A DNA stretch of 64,000 nt from Streptomyces sp. T12 (GTDB taxonomy: Bacteria; Actinomycetota; Actinomycetes; Streptomycetales; Streptomycetaceae). The notes beneath the pieces are model-generated. The model was given only the letters and a program-made list of their open reading frames with translations, made no database searches and was not told the DNA's origin. The stretch is from positions 4,836,001 to 4,900,000 of the forward strand of contig NZ_CP117866.1 of NCBI RefSeq assembly GCF_028736035.1, written 5' to 3'. A program made the translations under genes and the position numbers. Positions 8,590 to 17,475 of the stretch are shown in pieces; position 1 is the first letter of the stretch, and each line of letters begins with the position of its first letter.

Positions 8590-9408
8590 TCAGCCGAGCC
8601 GGGGCAGGCCCAACTGGCCCACGGGAGGCGCCGCGACCTGTCCGAGGCCGAGCCCGGGAACCTGCGGTGCGCTCGCCGGCGAGAGCAGCGGGTTGATGAG
8701 GGGGTTCACCTGCGGGTTGACCTGCGGGTTCACCTGCGGCGCGACACGCGGCGGGGGCTCCGGGTTGAAGACCTGAGGCGCGTTGACCTGCGGAGCGACC
8801 TGCGGCATGACCTGGGGCGCCGTCTGCGGGGTGACCTGCGGCACGACCTGCGACACCGGCGACTGCTGCGGGGCGGCCTGCTGCTGGGCGCGCGGCTCGC
8901 TGGAGGCCTGCGCGGCGCCCCCCGACGCGGCCGAGGCGGAGGCGTAGCCGCTCTGGTGCTGCGGGGCGGGCGCCGGAGCGGGCGCCGGGGCCGGGGCCGG
9001 AGCCGGAGCCGGAGCCGGAGCCGGGGCGGGCGCCGGGGCCTGGTACTGAGGCGCCGGCTGCGGGTGGGGCTGCGGAGCCGAGGCCTGCGCGGTACCCGTC
9101 GAACGAGCCTCGGCGATGGCCTGCTGAGGTGCCTGGTACTGGGGGGCGGGGGCCGCGTACTGGGGAGCGGGTGCCGGGGCGTACTGAGGCGGCGCGTACT
9201 GCGGAGCGGGCGCCGGGGCGTACTGAGGCGGCGCGTAATAGGGAGCAGGCGCCGGGGCGTACTGAGGCGCCGGGTACTCGGGGGCAGGCGCCGGGGCACC
9301 GTTGTACCCGGCGGGATAGTAGTCGGCGGCCTCGCTGACGCCGGCGCCGATGGCGGTCAGACCGCCGGCCGCCGCTACGACGAGCGCGGCCTTGTGAAGC
9401 TTGCGCAT
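8590..9408 (-). CDS. secreted Pro/Ala/Gln-rich repeat protein
   Basis: A 272-residue secreted protein: signal peptide MRKLHKAALVVAAAGGLTAIG (to about residue 27), then almost entirely low complexity. The first half is tandem PQYAPAPAP units, the middle an (AP)n tract, and the last third PQVNPQVNP-type units. Proline-rich extended chains of this kind often span the cell wall. Signal peptide and leader match those of the genes at 9880 and 13923, and the PQxNPQ repeat also occurs in the 9880 product, so the three are related. No enzymatic domain. Function unknown. Confidence 0.75.
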   Translation of the reverse strand: MRKLHKAALVVAAAGGLTAIGAGVSEAADYYPAGYNGAPAPAPEYPAPQYAPAPAPYYAPPQYAPAPAPQYAPPQYAPAPAPQYAAPAPQYQAPQQAIAEARSTGTAQASAPQPHPQPAPQYQAPAPAPAPAPAPAPAPAPAPAPAPAPQHQSGYASASAASGGAAQASSEPRAQQQAAPQQSPVSQVVPQVTPQTAPQVMPQVAPQVNAPQVFNPEPPPRVAPQVNPQVNPQVNPLINPLLSPASAPQVPGLGLGQVAAPPVGQLGLPRLG

Positions 9409-9879
9409 GGAACCCTCGGCCCTTCATTACCTGTGCAGGGAAATCCGTTGTATTTCAGTGCAATCTTGCGTGCGCTCAGTCTGATATTCGTACTGCGCCC
9501 TTACAGGGGTAATGCCTGAGCTGTCATGTGGACTTCACGCCGGAGCCGACAGCAGATCCAGTTGCCCTCTCTCTGATTCCTGATCGCTGCCCTCTCTCCG
9601 CTGGCAACGACATTTGTCCGGCCAGGTCACGGGATCTAAAAACCCGTCACTCAATTGCCATCGGTCGGATAACCGGCTATCCGGACTTGTCACCCCGTCA
9701 AGGAAAGCGAATGGGTGACCCCACCAAGGCTCACGTGACCGGACCCACACTTATCTCGTTCCGCACAGGGTCAGAGCGATGGCCCATCGCATCCGTAGGG
9801 CAGCAGAAAAGCTAAAGCTGCACCGACTCATAGCATTTCCATACGTTCCATGCACAGGTCAATGAAGGGCCGAGGTTCC
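9409..9879. promoter_or_regulatory. divergent promoter region between two secreted protein genes
   Basis: About 470 bases without a convincing gene. Both ends carry the same short leader: TGCACAGGT, then AATGAAGGGCCGAGG and a TTCC directly before the ATG, at the 9408 start (reverse strand) and the 9880 start (forward). I see no clear promoter hexamers. Confidence 0.5.
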
Positions 9880-10362
9880 ATGCGCAAGCTTCACCAGGTC
9901 GCGCTCGTCGTCGCAGCAGCCAGTGGTCTGTCAGCCATCGGCGTCGGCCCCAGCGTCGCCGACGCTCCCGTCGGATACGGCGGTACCGCCCCGGCCCCCG
10001 CGCCGCGGCAGGACGCTCAGGCCGCCACGTGGACCCGCTCGCAGACCAGCGTCCAGACCTCCAACGCGCCTACGCCGCACCGGGAGCCGGCGGCCCCCCA
10101 GCGGGGCGCCGAGGTCAGCCCGCAGCTCAACCCCCAGTTGAGCCCGCAGCTCAACCCGCAGATCTCCCCTCAGCCGGCCTCGCAGGAAGCCCCGCTGCAC
10201 AACTCCAACCTCTTCCGCCCGTACCAGGAGTGCAGCCCGCAGTCCCTGCTCAACGCCGCCGTCCCGGTCGCCGTACTCGCCGCCGCCGAGAACCGTGGCA
10301 TCGACTGCCACCAGGCCAACAGCCAGGCGAACGCCGTCTCCAGCGCCCGCTCCGTCAGCTAG
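9880..10362 (+). CDS. small secreted protein with PQLNPQ repeats and a YQECSPQ motif
   Basis: A 160-residue secreted protein. Start chosen at MRKLHQVALVVAAASG because the same start and leader recur in two paralogues; an in-frame ATG lies 18 bases upstream. After the signal peptide (to about residue 26) come a Pro/Ala region, SPQLNPQLSPQLNPQ repeats, and a C-terminal part with FRPYQECSPQSLLN and GIDCHQA. The two Cys (ECSPQ and DCHQ) and the RPYQECSPQ motif are shared with the protein at 13923. Function unknown; the secreted location is well supported. Confidence 0.8.
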   Translation: MRKLHQVALVVAAASGLSAIGVGPSVADAPVGYGGTAPAPAPRQDAQAATWTRSQTSVQTSNAPTPHREPAAPQRGAEVSPQLNPQLSPQLNPQISPQPASQEAPLHNSNLFRPYQECSPQSLLNAAVPVAVLAAAENRGIDCHQANSQANAVSSARSVS

Positions 10363-10728
10363 GGCCGCGCTTCGAAAGGCAGTTCGACGTCGTGTACTGA
10401 TCACGTCGAGCGATCCGAGAAGATCCGACGAAGGCTCAGCGGGCGGCGCCGGACGCACCGTTGCCCCGAGGGCAGCAAGTCCGCCCGTCCGCCTGAGCGC
10501 ACAGAACGGCAGCCGATCAACGGGGCAGCGCGAAGGCTCCCCACAGCGCGGCGGGCTCCCGCGCGAACCTCAACTACCCGCGCAGCCGCGGCATCCACTG
10601 CCCGATCCCGAGACGTCCTCGAGGATCGCCCTTCTTGGAAAAGGGCCCGCTCGCGCGCGATGCGACTTCTGGGTGCTTCCCCGACGAGAGCACGAACACC
10701 GGCGCGTCGTCGGGACATTTACGGATAG

Positions 10729-10802
10729 TTCCTATTAACTCCCGTAACTGTACGAAGTCGATCTCTCACGGATCGCACCCACCTCACTCCACCGGAGATG
10801 AC
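10729..10802 (+). promoter_or_regulatory. conserved leader of small secreted protein b
   Basis: The 74 bases before the gene at 10803 are nearly the same as those before the gene at 11355: TTCCTATTA, CCGTAAC, GAAGTCGATCT, TCGCACCCAC and a CACCGGAGATGA ribosome binding site in the same order. The upstream 10363-10728 holds no gene I can support. Confidence 0.65.
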
Positions 10803-11096
10803 ATGCACAAGCTTCGCAAGGCTGCCGTCCTGGTCGTCGCCCTCGGCAGCGTCGGACTTCTGGGCGCCGGCACTGCCACCGCACACGGCAACGACGGGCA
10901 CGGCGGCAAGGGCGGGGACAAGTTCAGCGTCCTGCAGAGCTCCTCCTGCAAGTCCCACGACCTGAACCTCGACGTCCTCGGCCAGGTCGGCATCCTCAAC
11001 GGCCTGCTGGGCAACGGCCTCAACGGCGAGGGCAACGCCGGTGGCCAGGACACCCACCTGGGCTCGACCATGGGCTGCAACAACAGCGCCTTCTAA
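10803..11096 (+). CDS. small secreted two-cysteine protein, set 1 (member b)
   Basis: A 97-residue protein: signal peptide MHKLRKAAVLVVALGSVGLL ending near ATA-HG, a Gly/His/Lys spacer, then the conserved module SSCKSHDLNLDVLGQVGILN... to STMGCNNSAF with its two Cys 42 residues apart. It is closest to the product at 11355 and more distant from 8237. The ATG follows GGAGATGAC. It is followed by its own strong terminator. Function unknown; probably exported and disulfide-bonded. Confidence 0.87.
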   Translation: MHKLRKAAVLVVALGSVGLLGAGTATAHGNDGHGGKGGDKFSVLQSSSCKSHDLNLDVLGQVGILNGLLGNGLNGEGNAGGQDTHLGSTMGCNNSAF

Positions 11097-11136
11097 GAGC
11101 CTGACGGGCCGCACAGGCGGCCGATGACGGGAAACA

Positions 11137-11183
11137 GGTCCCGGTACCGAGCCTCAGGCACGGTACCGGGACCCCCTTTTTTT
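11137..11183 (+). terminator. rho-independent terminator with U-tract
   Basis: A perfect 13-bp stem (GGTCCCGGTACCG and its complement) followed by seven T residues, 40 bases after the stop at 11096. Confidence 0.9.
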
Positions 11184-11279
11184 ATGTCGATATCCAACGC
11201 ACAGCCAGCATTTCCCGGCCATCGGCCAAGGCGGTGAGACTTTTCCGAATTCGGCGTGCCGTCGATTTCTTTGGATTAC

Positions 11280-11354
11280 TTCCTATTAGCCTCCGTAACC
11301 GTACCAAGTCGATCTGAAATAGGTCGCACCCACTCCACTCCACCGGAGATGAAC
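11280..11354 (+). promoter_or_regulatory. conserved leader of small secreted protein c
   Basis: Second copy of the leader at 10729: TTCCTATTA, CCGTAAC, CAAGTCGATCT, GTCGCACCCAC and CACCGGAGATGA align without large gaps, giving about 80 percent identity by eye. The conservation spans non-coding bases, so it reflects a recent duplication or a constrained promoter/leader. Confidence 0.65.
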
Positions 11355-11660
11355 ATGCACAAGCTCCGCAAGGCCGCCGTCCTGGTCGCCGCCCTCGGGA
11401 GCGTCGGGCTCCTGACCGCCGGCGCCGCCCATGCCGACCAGGGCGGCTGGGGCTCGAAGAGCAACGGCAAGAGCGGCACGAACTTCAGCATCCTGCAGAG
11501 CACGAGCTGCAAGTCGCACGACGCCAACGCCTCCATCCTCGGCCAGGTCGGAATCGCCAACGGCCTGGGCGGCAACCTGCTGAACGGCGAGGGCAACCCG
11601 GGCGCGCAGGAGACCTCCCTGGGCTCGTCGATGGGCTGCAACAACGCCGTCGGCAAGTGA
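11355..11660 (+). CDS. small secreted two-cysteine protein, set 1 (member c)
   Basis: A 101-residue paralogue of the 10803 product. Signal peptide MHKLRKAAVLVAALGSVGLL ends near AHA-DQ; the mature part has a Gly/Ser/Lys spacer and the module TSCKSHDANASILGQVGIAN... SSMGCNNAVGK. Start chosen at the second ATG of ATGAACATG because the first sits directly on the ribosome binding site. Monocistronic, with a terminator 20 bases downstream. Confidence 0.87.
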   Translation: MHKLRKAAVLVAALGSVGLLTAGAAHADQGGWGSKSNGKSGTNFSILQSTSCKSHDANASILGQVGIANGLGGNLLNGEGNPGAQETSLGSSMGCNNAVGK

Positions 11661-11679
11661 CGTAAGCCAGACCCTCCCC

Positions 11680-11720
11680 CCGGTGCCCCGGCCGCAGAGG
11701 CCGGGGCACCGGTCTTTTGT
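11680..11720 (+). terminator. rho-independent terminator
   Basis: A perfect 14-bp stem (CCGGTGCCCCGGCC and complement, loop GCAGA) followed by TCTTTTGT, directly after the gene ending at 11660. Confidence 0.9.
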
Positions 11721-11746
11721 CGGCCAACCGCCGCCCGGAAAGCCGA

Positions 11747-11779
11747 AATGCCGGACCGGGAGAATCCCGGTCCGGCATT
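11747..11779 (-). terminator. rho-independent terminator of the leftward gene at 11793
   Basis: A perfect 15-bp stem with a 3-base loop, placed just beyond the stop of the reverse-strand gene; it is separate from the hairpin serving the rightward gene. Confidence 0.8.
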
Positions 11780-11792
11780 CGCCGATCACCCC

Positions 11793-12146
11793 TCAGAACT
11801 TGAACTTGAACTTGGGCAGCTTGTAACTCTTCGGCAGATCCGCCTTGTTGGAGCATTCCACGACCGGTCCGGACTTCACGTCCCCGCCGTTCAAGAGGCT
11901 CCCATCGGAATATGCGAAGCGCGGCCGCTCGATCGTCTGGCAGTCCTGCTTCTGCTTGACGACATACTTGCCGCGCTTGTCCTTGCGGACGATCTCGCTC
12001 TTCTTGATGCAAACGATGTCGCCCTGCTCGGAGATCGTGCAATCACCCTTGGGATCATCGGCGTACGCCGGCGCGGCACCGCTGTAGAGCACGGCGAGAG
12101 CGCCAATGAGCCCTGAGACGGTTGCGATCCTCTGTCGACCGATCAT
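11793..12146 (-). CDS. small secreted protein, set 2 (member a), Lys-rich C-terminus
   Basis: A 117-residue protein starting MIGRQRIATVSGLIGAL after a good AAGGAAGG site. The signal peptide ends near AYA-DD. The mature part has Cys pairs in GDCTISEQGDIVCIK and in QDCQT...VVECSN, and ends in a basic KLPKFKFKF tail. The GxIVCxx motif, the four Cys and the SLLNGG/GLLNPG segment are shared with the product at 13141, so they form a second paralogous set in this cluster. No known domain recognised. Confidence 0.8.
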   Translation of the reverse strand: MIGRQRIATVSGLIGALAVLYSGAAPAYADDPKGDCTISEQGDIVCIKKSEIVRKDKRGKYVVKQKQDCQTIERPRFAYSDGSLLNGGDVKSGPVVECSNKADLPKSYKLPKFKFKF

Positions 12147-12487
12147 GTGCTGCCTTCCTTTGCAAATCGAGGCCCGAACGCCTGTGCCGCCGATCGGCAC
12201 GCGTTCGAGCCCGGGAGAAGGTCGAAATACGATTGGGTGCAGCCCGGCCGCGCACCCTGATGGGTTTGTTGCGCGTCCGGGCTGCTTTGCTAAGGGTGTT
12301 GTCCAGTACACCGTTGAACACGGTGCTCCGAGGGAAGTCGATGCGCCTGTCGCGACGTTGCGAGGCGATGTCTATGAGGTCGGCTGTGGAGCGAAATCCC
12401 GAGCCGATACCGAGCCACCCGCCTCGCGGCCGTCACGACGACAACCGCAGTGCCCTGAAACTCGCGCACCGAACCCCCGGTATTTCT
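12147..12487. other. intergenic region without a supported gene
   Basis: About 340 bases upstream of the reverse-strand gene ending at 11793. Apart from a weak 6-bp hairpin around CACCGTTGAACACGGTG, near 12309-12325, I see nothing that can be named; promoter elements for the left gene must lie near its start. Confidence 0.5.
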
Positions 12488-12799
12488 TTACTGAGCCGTG
12501 GTCGGAGCGGTGTACTCGCCGTAGCCGTACTCCGGAGCGACGGTCTTCGGAGCGGCCTCCGGAGCAGCCTGCGGAGCAGCCTCCGGCGCGGCCGCGGGCG
12601 CAGCCGCGGGGGCGGCGTACGCCTTGTCGTCGTGGGCACCGCCCCACGTGGCCACCGCGTTGGCCGTCGAGGTAGCGACCGCGGTCACGTTCTGACCGTC
12701 CCAGTCACCCTCGCCGGCGAAGGCGGCACCCGCACCGGCACCGAAGGACAGCCCTGCAACCGCCGCGGCTACGACCGCAACGCGCTGAAACCTGCGCAT
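12488..12799 (-). CDS. small secreted Ala/Pro-rich protein
   Basis: A 103-residue protein with signal peptide MRRFQRVAVVAAAVAGLSFG ending near AFA-GE, a short GDWDGQNVTAVATSTANAVATWGG segment and then PAAAPEAAPQAAPEAAP repeats. No Cys. It shares the export signal and low-complexity style of its neighbours but has no visible homologue among them. Function unknown. Confidence 0.7.
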   Translation of the reverse strand: MRRFQRVAVVAAAVAGLSFGAGAGAAFAGEGDWDGQNVTAVATSTANAVATWGGAHDDKAYAAPAAAPAAAPEAAPQAAPEAAPKTVAPEYGYGEYTAPTTAQ

Positions 12800-13055
12800 A
12801 GTTTGACCCTTTCTTCCCGGGCACGAGGCCCTGGTTGACTACTTAGTGTGAGCATATACATGCGAACCGTAGCAATTTGGGATCTTCGACCCTTCTTTGT
12901 GTCGTGTCGGCTCATGCCAAGGAACCCTTCCGTCCGCTTCGCCATGGACGTGAAAGGCACTGTTCTCCCTTGAAAGAAACGACAGTTCCCCGAGGGCGAG
13001 TCACGGGCAGTGCGGGACGCTCACCCGTTTGCCGACGCAGCGCTCCCGGACGCGA

Positions 13056-13105
13056 AAGCGGCGGATGGCCGGACCAGGTCGCGCTGGTCCGGCCATCCGC
13101 CGCTT
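13056..13105 (-). terminator. long perfect hairpin terminator of the gene at 13141
   Basis: A perfect 22-bp stem with a 6-base loop, 36 bases past the stop of the reverse-strand gene. The remaining bases from 12800 to 13055 carry no gene I can support. Confidence 0.85.
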
Positions 13106-13140
13106 GAAGGCAGGGAAGTCGGGAGGTTCCGCCCCGGGAC

Positions 13141-13515
13141 TCAGATGGGCAATCCGAGCTGCGTCAGGCGGGGTTCAATGTTGTTGTCGCTCTCGGGCGC
13201 GGGCGCGGACGCTTGGGGCGCCTCGCTGGCACAGGTGATCTGGGGACCGAGCCGAACGCGCCCAGGGTTCAGCAGGCCGGCCGCGGGCAGGGTCAACGGC
13301 TCCGTCGGCTGGCAGGTCACCGACCGGCGCAGGGCGATGTCCTCGCCCTCCTTCGTTTCGCCCACGATCCGCTGGGTGCAGACGATGTTGCCCTGAGCGT
13401 CGGCGCCACAGACGCCTGGCAGGGCTACGGCGTAAGCCTGGCTTGCGCCGATCCAGGTCATGGCGAGGCCGCCGAGGAGCCCCGAGACAGCCGCGATCTT
13501 CTTTCCGTTGAACAT
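13141..13515 (-). CDS. small secreted protein, set 2 (member b)
   Basis: A 124-residue protein starting MFNGKKIAAVSGLLGGLAM, with the signal peptide ending near AYA-VA. The mature part has CGADAQGNIVCTQ, VTCQPTEP, GLLNPGRV and QITCAS, matching the four-Cys plan and the LLN-G element of the product at 11793. A short Pro/Ala/Glu tail ends in NNIEPRLTQLGLPI. Function unknown. Confidence 0.8.
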   Translation of the reverse strand: MFNGKKIAAVSGLLGGLAMTWIGASQAYAVALPGVCGADAQGNIVCTQRIVGETKEGEDIALRRSVTCQPTEPLTLPAAGLLNPGRVRLGPQITCASEAPQASAPAPESDNNIEPRLTQLGLPI

Positions 13516-13855
13516 GTCCTGCGTCTCCTTTGTGAGGGGTGCCCCGGGGTGCCGTGCACCGCGAACTGCCGCGACGGGCCCCGGGGATGTCGGAGAGACG
13601 GGCCCCGGCGTCCGACTCGTGTCCGGGACGCGGGGCCGCATTGCTTACGAAGTGAAGGACTGACCTGAAGTGAGGTGAAGGACCGACCTGCCGGAGGGCA
13701 CTGGGGCCGCAATCCGTGCCCGAGCCGAAGGCTTCAGGGCATCGAGGTTCAGGTCGTGCGCGCGCAACCGCTCATCGACGCACCGGAGTTCAGTGCCGTA
13801 GCGCACGCGTACGGGCCCGAGGAGCGGCCTTGCGCTCCGGGCAGCCGCACATGAA

Positions 13856-13890
13856 CGGGCCCCCTCGGGGGATGACCCCGAAGGGGCCCG
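13856..13890 (-). terminator. terminator-like hairpin of the gene at 13923
   Basis: A 15-bp stem with one mismatch and a 5-base loop, just past the stop of the reverse-strand gene. The stretch 13516-13855 holds no gene, only a direct repeat of GTGAAGGACYGACCTG (near 13652 and 13676). Confidence 0.75.
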
Positions 13891-13922
13891 CGGAAGGCGT
13901 CGGCACGACTACGCCGCCGACC

Positions 13923-14150
13923 TCAACCAGTGAAGGCGTTGTTGAACTGACCGCAGGTCGTGTCGAAGGTCTCGGCGAGACCGAGCACGGCGATCGGGAG
14001 GTCACCCTCGGCCACCGTCTGCGGGCTGCACTCCTGGTAGGGGCGGTAGAGGTCGGTGCTCGCCTCGTAGGCGACACCGGTACCGGCACCGATGGCGGAC
14101 AGGCTGCCGGCCGCCGCTGCAACGATCATGACCTGGTGAAGCTTGCGCAT
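13923..14150 (-). CDS. small secreted protein with a YQECSPQ motif
   Basis: A 75-residue protein starting MRKLHQVMIVAAAAGSLSAIG; signal peptide to about residue 26. The mature part of roughly 50 residues contains LYRPYQECSPQTVAEG and FDTTCGQFNN, i.e. the same RPYQECSPQ motif and paired Cys as the C-terminus of the 9880 product, but without the Pro/Gln repeats. Its leader (GGTAATGAAAACCGAGGGTT then CC-ATG) matches those of the genes at 8590 and 9880. It is the shortest, probably minimal, member of that set. Confidence 0.8.
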   Translation of the reverse strand: MRKLHQVMIVAAAAGSLSAIGAGTGVAYEASTDLYRPYQECSPQTVAEGDLPIAVLGLAETFDTTCGQFNNAFTG

Positions 14151-14381
14151 GGAACCCTCGGTTTTCATTACCTATACATAGAGGCTGATTGCCTACTGTG
14201 ACTGCACGAACACTAGCAGTTACGAACCGGTTCCATGCCGGTGCATGTCCCGTGTCCGAGAGGGGAGATGGGTGCACGCGGCGTTGCCGAGAGTGACGGA
14301 GACGACTCAAACCCGGCCTGGCGCAGGCTTACTTAGGAGCGAGCGTCGCGCTCAGGCTCTGCGGCGGGTTGTGGATGTTGG

Positions 14382-14459
14382 TGGAGCCCCCTGTCGGATT
14401 CGAACCGACGACCTGCTGTTTACAAGACAGCCGCTCTGGACCAGCTGAGCTAAGGAGGC
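14382..14459 (-). tRNA. tRNA-Thr (anticodon UGU)
   Basis: On the reverse strand the cloverleaf reads: acceptor GCCTCCT pairing with AGGGGGC (one G-T wobble), D arm AGCTCAGCTGGTCCAGAGC, anticodon stem GCTGT/ACAGC around loop CTTGTAA with anticodon TGT, T arm GTCGGTTCGAATCCGAC, discriminator T and an encoded CCA end. It is intact and lies between the secreted-protein cluster and msiK, with no duplicated 3' end nearby. Confidence 0.93.
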
Positions 14460-14676
14460 CTGCACGCGCAGTCACGCACGCGCCCGTGCAGTGTACCCAG
14501 GTTCCGAGTGGGCCCTGTCGAAAATTTCCGCGAAGTTCACATGCCTCCAGGTACTGACAGATCAGGCGAACGCCAGGTACCGTCCAGAGCCAGTCCGCAC
14601 ATGTGGACTAAACCAACCACCTTCCTACAACGGATCGTCCGGCACGTTCCTGCCGGTAGAAGGGGGCCCATTCATC

Positions 14677-15765
<1,089 letters not shown>

Positions 15766-15827
15766 GGAAGCGCCCCAGGGCAGGTACAGGCAGCACAACC
15801 CCGGGTAATTCACCCAGGTTGACGAAG

Positions 15828-15855
15828 AGGGCCCCGCAGATGCTTGCGGGGCCCT
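15828..15855 (+). terminator. rho-independent terminator of msiK
   Basis: An 11-bp perfect stem (AGGGCCCCGCA and complement) with a 6-base loop and TTCTCGTTG after it, 62 bases past the msiK stop. Confidence 0.85.
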
Positions 15856-15966
15856 TCTCGTTGTCGACAAATACCCCTGCAGATCGGTCATTTCGAGCAC
15901 TGTGCGTCAACGCACCGCCGAGAAATGGGACCCCTCCGTCCCCCAAACCGGTGACCGAATGTCGCC

Positions 15967-16452
15967 ATGTCAGCACCGAACGCTACTCTCACTCGCGTGA
16001 AGCACTCCACCACCCAACAGACACGACGCGGCCACCGGGGCCCCGCCCGCCAGCTCGGCCGCACTCTCGCCCTCGTCCTGCCCGTCGTCCTGGTGCTCTC
16101 CGGGACCCTCGCGGTCACCCGGGTCAACTGGTCGGGGAACCCCTCGGACTCGGTGCTCACCGCGACCGACGTCTCGAGCGCGGACGCGAAGCACGCCGCC
16201 CCGCGTGCCCCGCAGGACGTGCTGCGCGACCAGCTGCTGACCGAGCTGCAGGCGGAGAACCCGGGCGTCGCCCTCACCCACCTCCAGCAGGCCGTCGACG
16301 ACCGCCCGTCCCTGGGTCGGCACTGCGCCTCGATCGCCCGCGCCCTCGGCCGCGCCGCGGTGCGCATGTACGGTCCGACGCGTGCGCAGTCGTACGCCCG
16401 GCCCGTCTGCGACACCGCCTTCGCTTCGGGGGTGGCGGCGGCGCACAGCTAG
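15967..16452 (+). CDS. hypothetical single-pass membrane/secreted protein
   Basis: A 161-residue protein with a basic N-terminus, one hydrophobic segment LALVLPVVLVLSGTLAVT (about residues 34-51) and an extracytoplasmic part with two Cys (HCASIARAL and PVCDTAF). A GTG at 15997 (product MKHSTTQQTRRGHRG) preceded by TACTCT is an equally likely start and could be leaderless. It lies between msiK and the nucleotidyltransferase. Function unknown. Confidence 0.7.
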   Translation: MSAPNATLTRVKHSTTQQTRRGHRGPARQLGRTLALVLPVVLVLSGTLAVTRVNWSGNPSDSVLTATDVSSADAKHAAPRAPQDVLRDQLLTELQAENPGVALTHLQQAVDDRPSLGRHCASIARALGRAAVRMYGPTRAQSYARPVCDTAFASGVAAAHS

Positions 16453-16516
16453 CCCGGTTGATTAAGGAACGGTTGCAGGCGAATGCCGCGAGCGGGGCGC
16501 CGCGTACAGTTCGGTC

Positions 16517-17248
16517 ATGACTGATCCGAACGCCGCGTCCCGCCCCGTTCAAGCCGTCATTCTGGCCGGTGGCCAGGGTTCTCGGCTGCGTCCTTACACC
16601 GACGACCGGCCCAAGCCGATGGTCGAGATCCCCGGTACGGGGACGCCGATCATCGGCCACCAGCTCGCCTGGCTCGCCGAAGAGGGCGTGACGGACGTGG
16701 TGGTCAGCTGTGGGCACCTCGCCGAGGTGCTGCAGGACTGGCTGAAGTCGGCCGATCTTCCGGTCCGCGTCACGACCGTCGTCGAGACGGAGCCGCTCGG
16801 ACGAGGCGGCGGCCTGAAGTACGCGGCCGCGCATCTTCCGCACCCGGACCGGTCCTGGTACGCCACCAATGGCGACATCTGGACCCGCTTCTCGCTCCGC
16901 GACATGGCGGACTTCCACACCGAGCGCGACGCGGTCGCGACGCTGGCCCTCGCTCGGCCGCGTATCCCGTGGGGTGCGGTGAAGACGGACGGCTTCGGCC
17001 ACATCACGGACTTCATCGAGGCCCCGCCGTCGACGTTCGAGATCAACGCGGGCGTCTACGTCTTCTCCCCCGCGTTCGCCTCCCTCCTCCCCGAACGCGG
17101 CGACCACGAACGCACCACGTTCCCCCACCTGGCCCGGGAACGCCGTCTGGCCGGCTTCCCGCTTCCCCAGGGGGCGTACTGGCGAGCCATCGACACGGCG
17201 AAGGACCTGACGGAGGCGGCGAAGGAACTGGCGGCTCTGGGGCGCTGA
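16517..17248 (+). CDS. sugar-phosphate nucleotidyltransferase family protein
   Basis: A 243-residue NTP_transferase. The signature VILAGGQGSRLRPYTDDRPK (residues about 14-33) binds the nucleotide, and NGDIW carries the metal-binding Asp. The protein ends after the catalytic domain, with no left-handed beta-helix, like RmlA-short or mannose-1-phosphate guanylyltransferase-like enzymes. It should join a nucleotide to a sugar phosphate; the sugar is not deducible and no sugar pathway genes are adjacent. Confidence 0.85.
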   Translation: MTDPNAASRPVQAVILAGGQGSRLRPYTDDRPKPMVEIPGTGTPIIGHQLAWLAEEGVTDVVVSCGHLAEVLQDWLKSADLPVRVTTVVETEPLGRGGGLKYAAAHLPHPDRSWYATNGDIWTRFSLRDMADFHTERDAVATLALARPRIPWGAVKTDGFGHITDFIEAPPSTFEINAGVYVFSPAFASLLPERGDHERTTFPHLARERRLAGFPLPQGAYWRAIDTAKDLTEAAKELAALGR

Positions 17249-17386
17249 GCGCTCCACGGGGGTGCACGTCGACGCCTGCGGTTCGGCGCGGCTACGTTCG
17301 ACCCGGGCGGCACCCCGCAGCGCCGGGCGATCCGCAAAGCGAGCGGCACCTGTGACTCGGCTCAGCCGACGCAGCAGGGAGTATGA

Positions 17387-17424
17387 CGATGGGCCCCGGA
17401 CGGAATCGTGTCCGGGGCCCATCG
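17387..17424. terminator. bidirectional terminator between convergent genes
   Basis: A perfect 15-bp stem with an 8-base loop between the nucleotidyltransferase stop (17248) and the DoxX gene stop (17476). Confidence 0.85.
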
Positions 17425-17475
17425 GCGTCGTGGCAGTCGGTGGGGCAGGTGCCGTGTAGGTCGCCCACCGGGGTG

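Noticed and set aside
10729..10760. A complete sigma-BldN promoter before the secreted-protein gene
   Set aside because: Only the CGTAAC half is present; no CGTTGA-like element lies about 16 bases downstream in either copy.
8237..11660. Naming the two-Cys secreted proteins as chaplins or rodlins
   Set aside because: The size and plan are similar, but the chaplin signature with its closely conserved CGN and NTC ends is absent, and the rodlin sequence pattern does not match.
14382..14459. tRNA-Thr as an attachment site for a mobile element
   Set aside because: No integrase or repeated tRNA 3' end is nearby; the flanking genes are conserved or secreted-protein genes.
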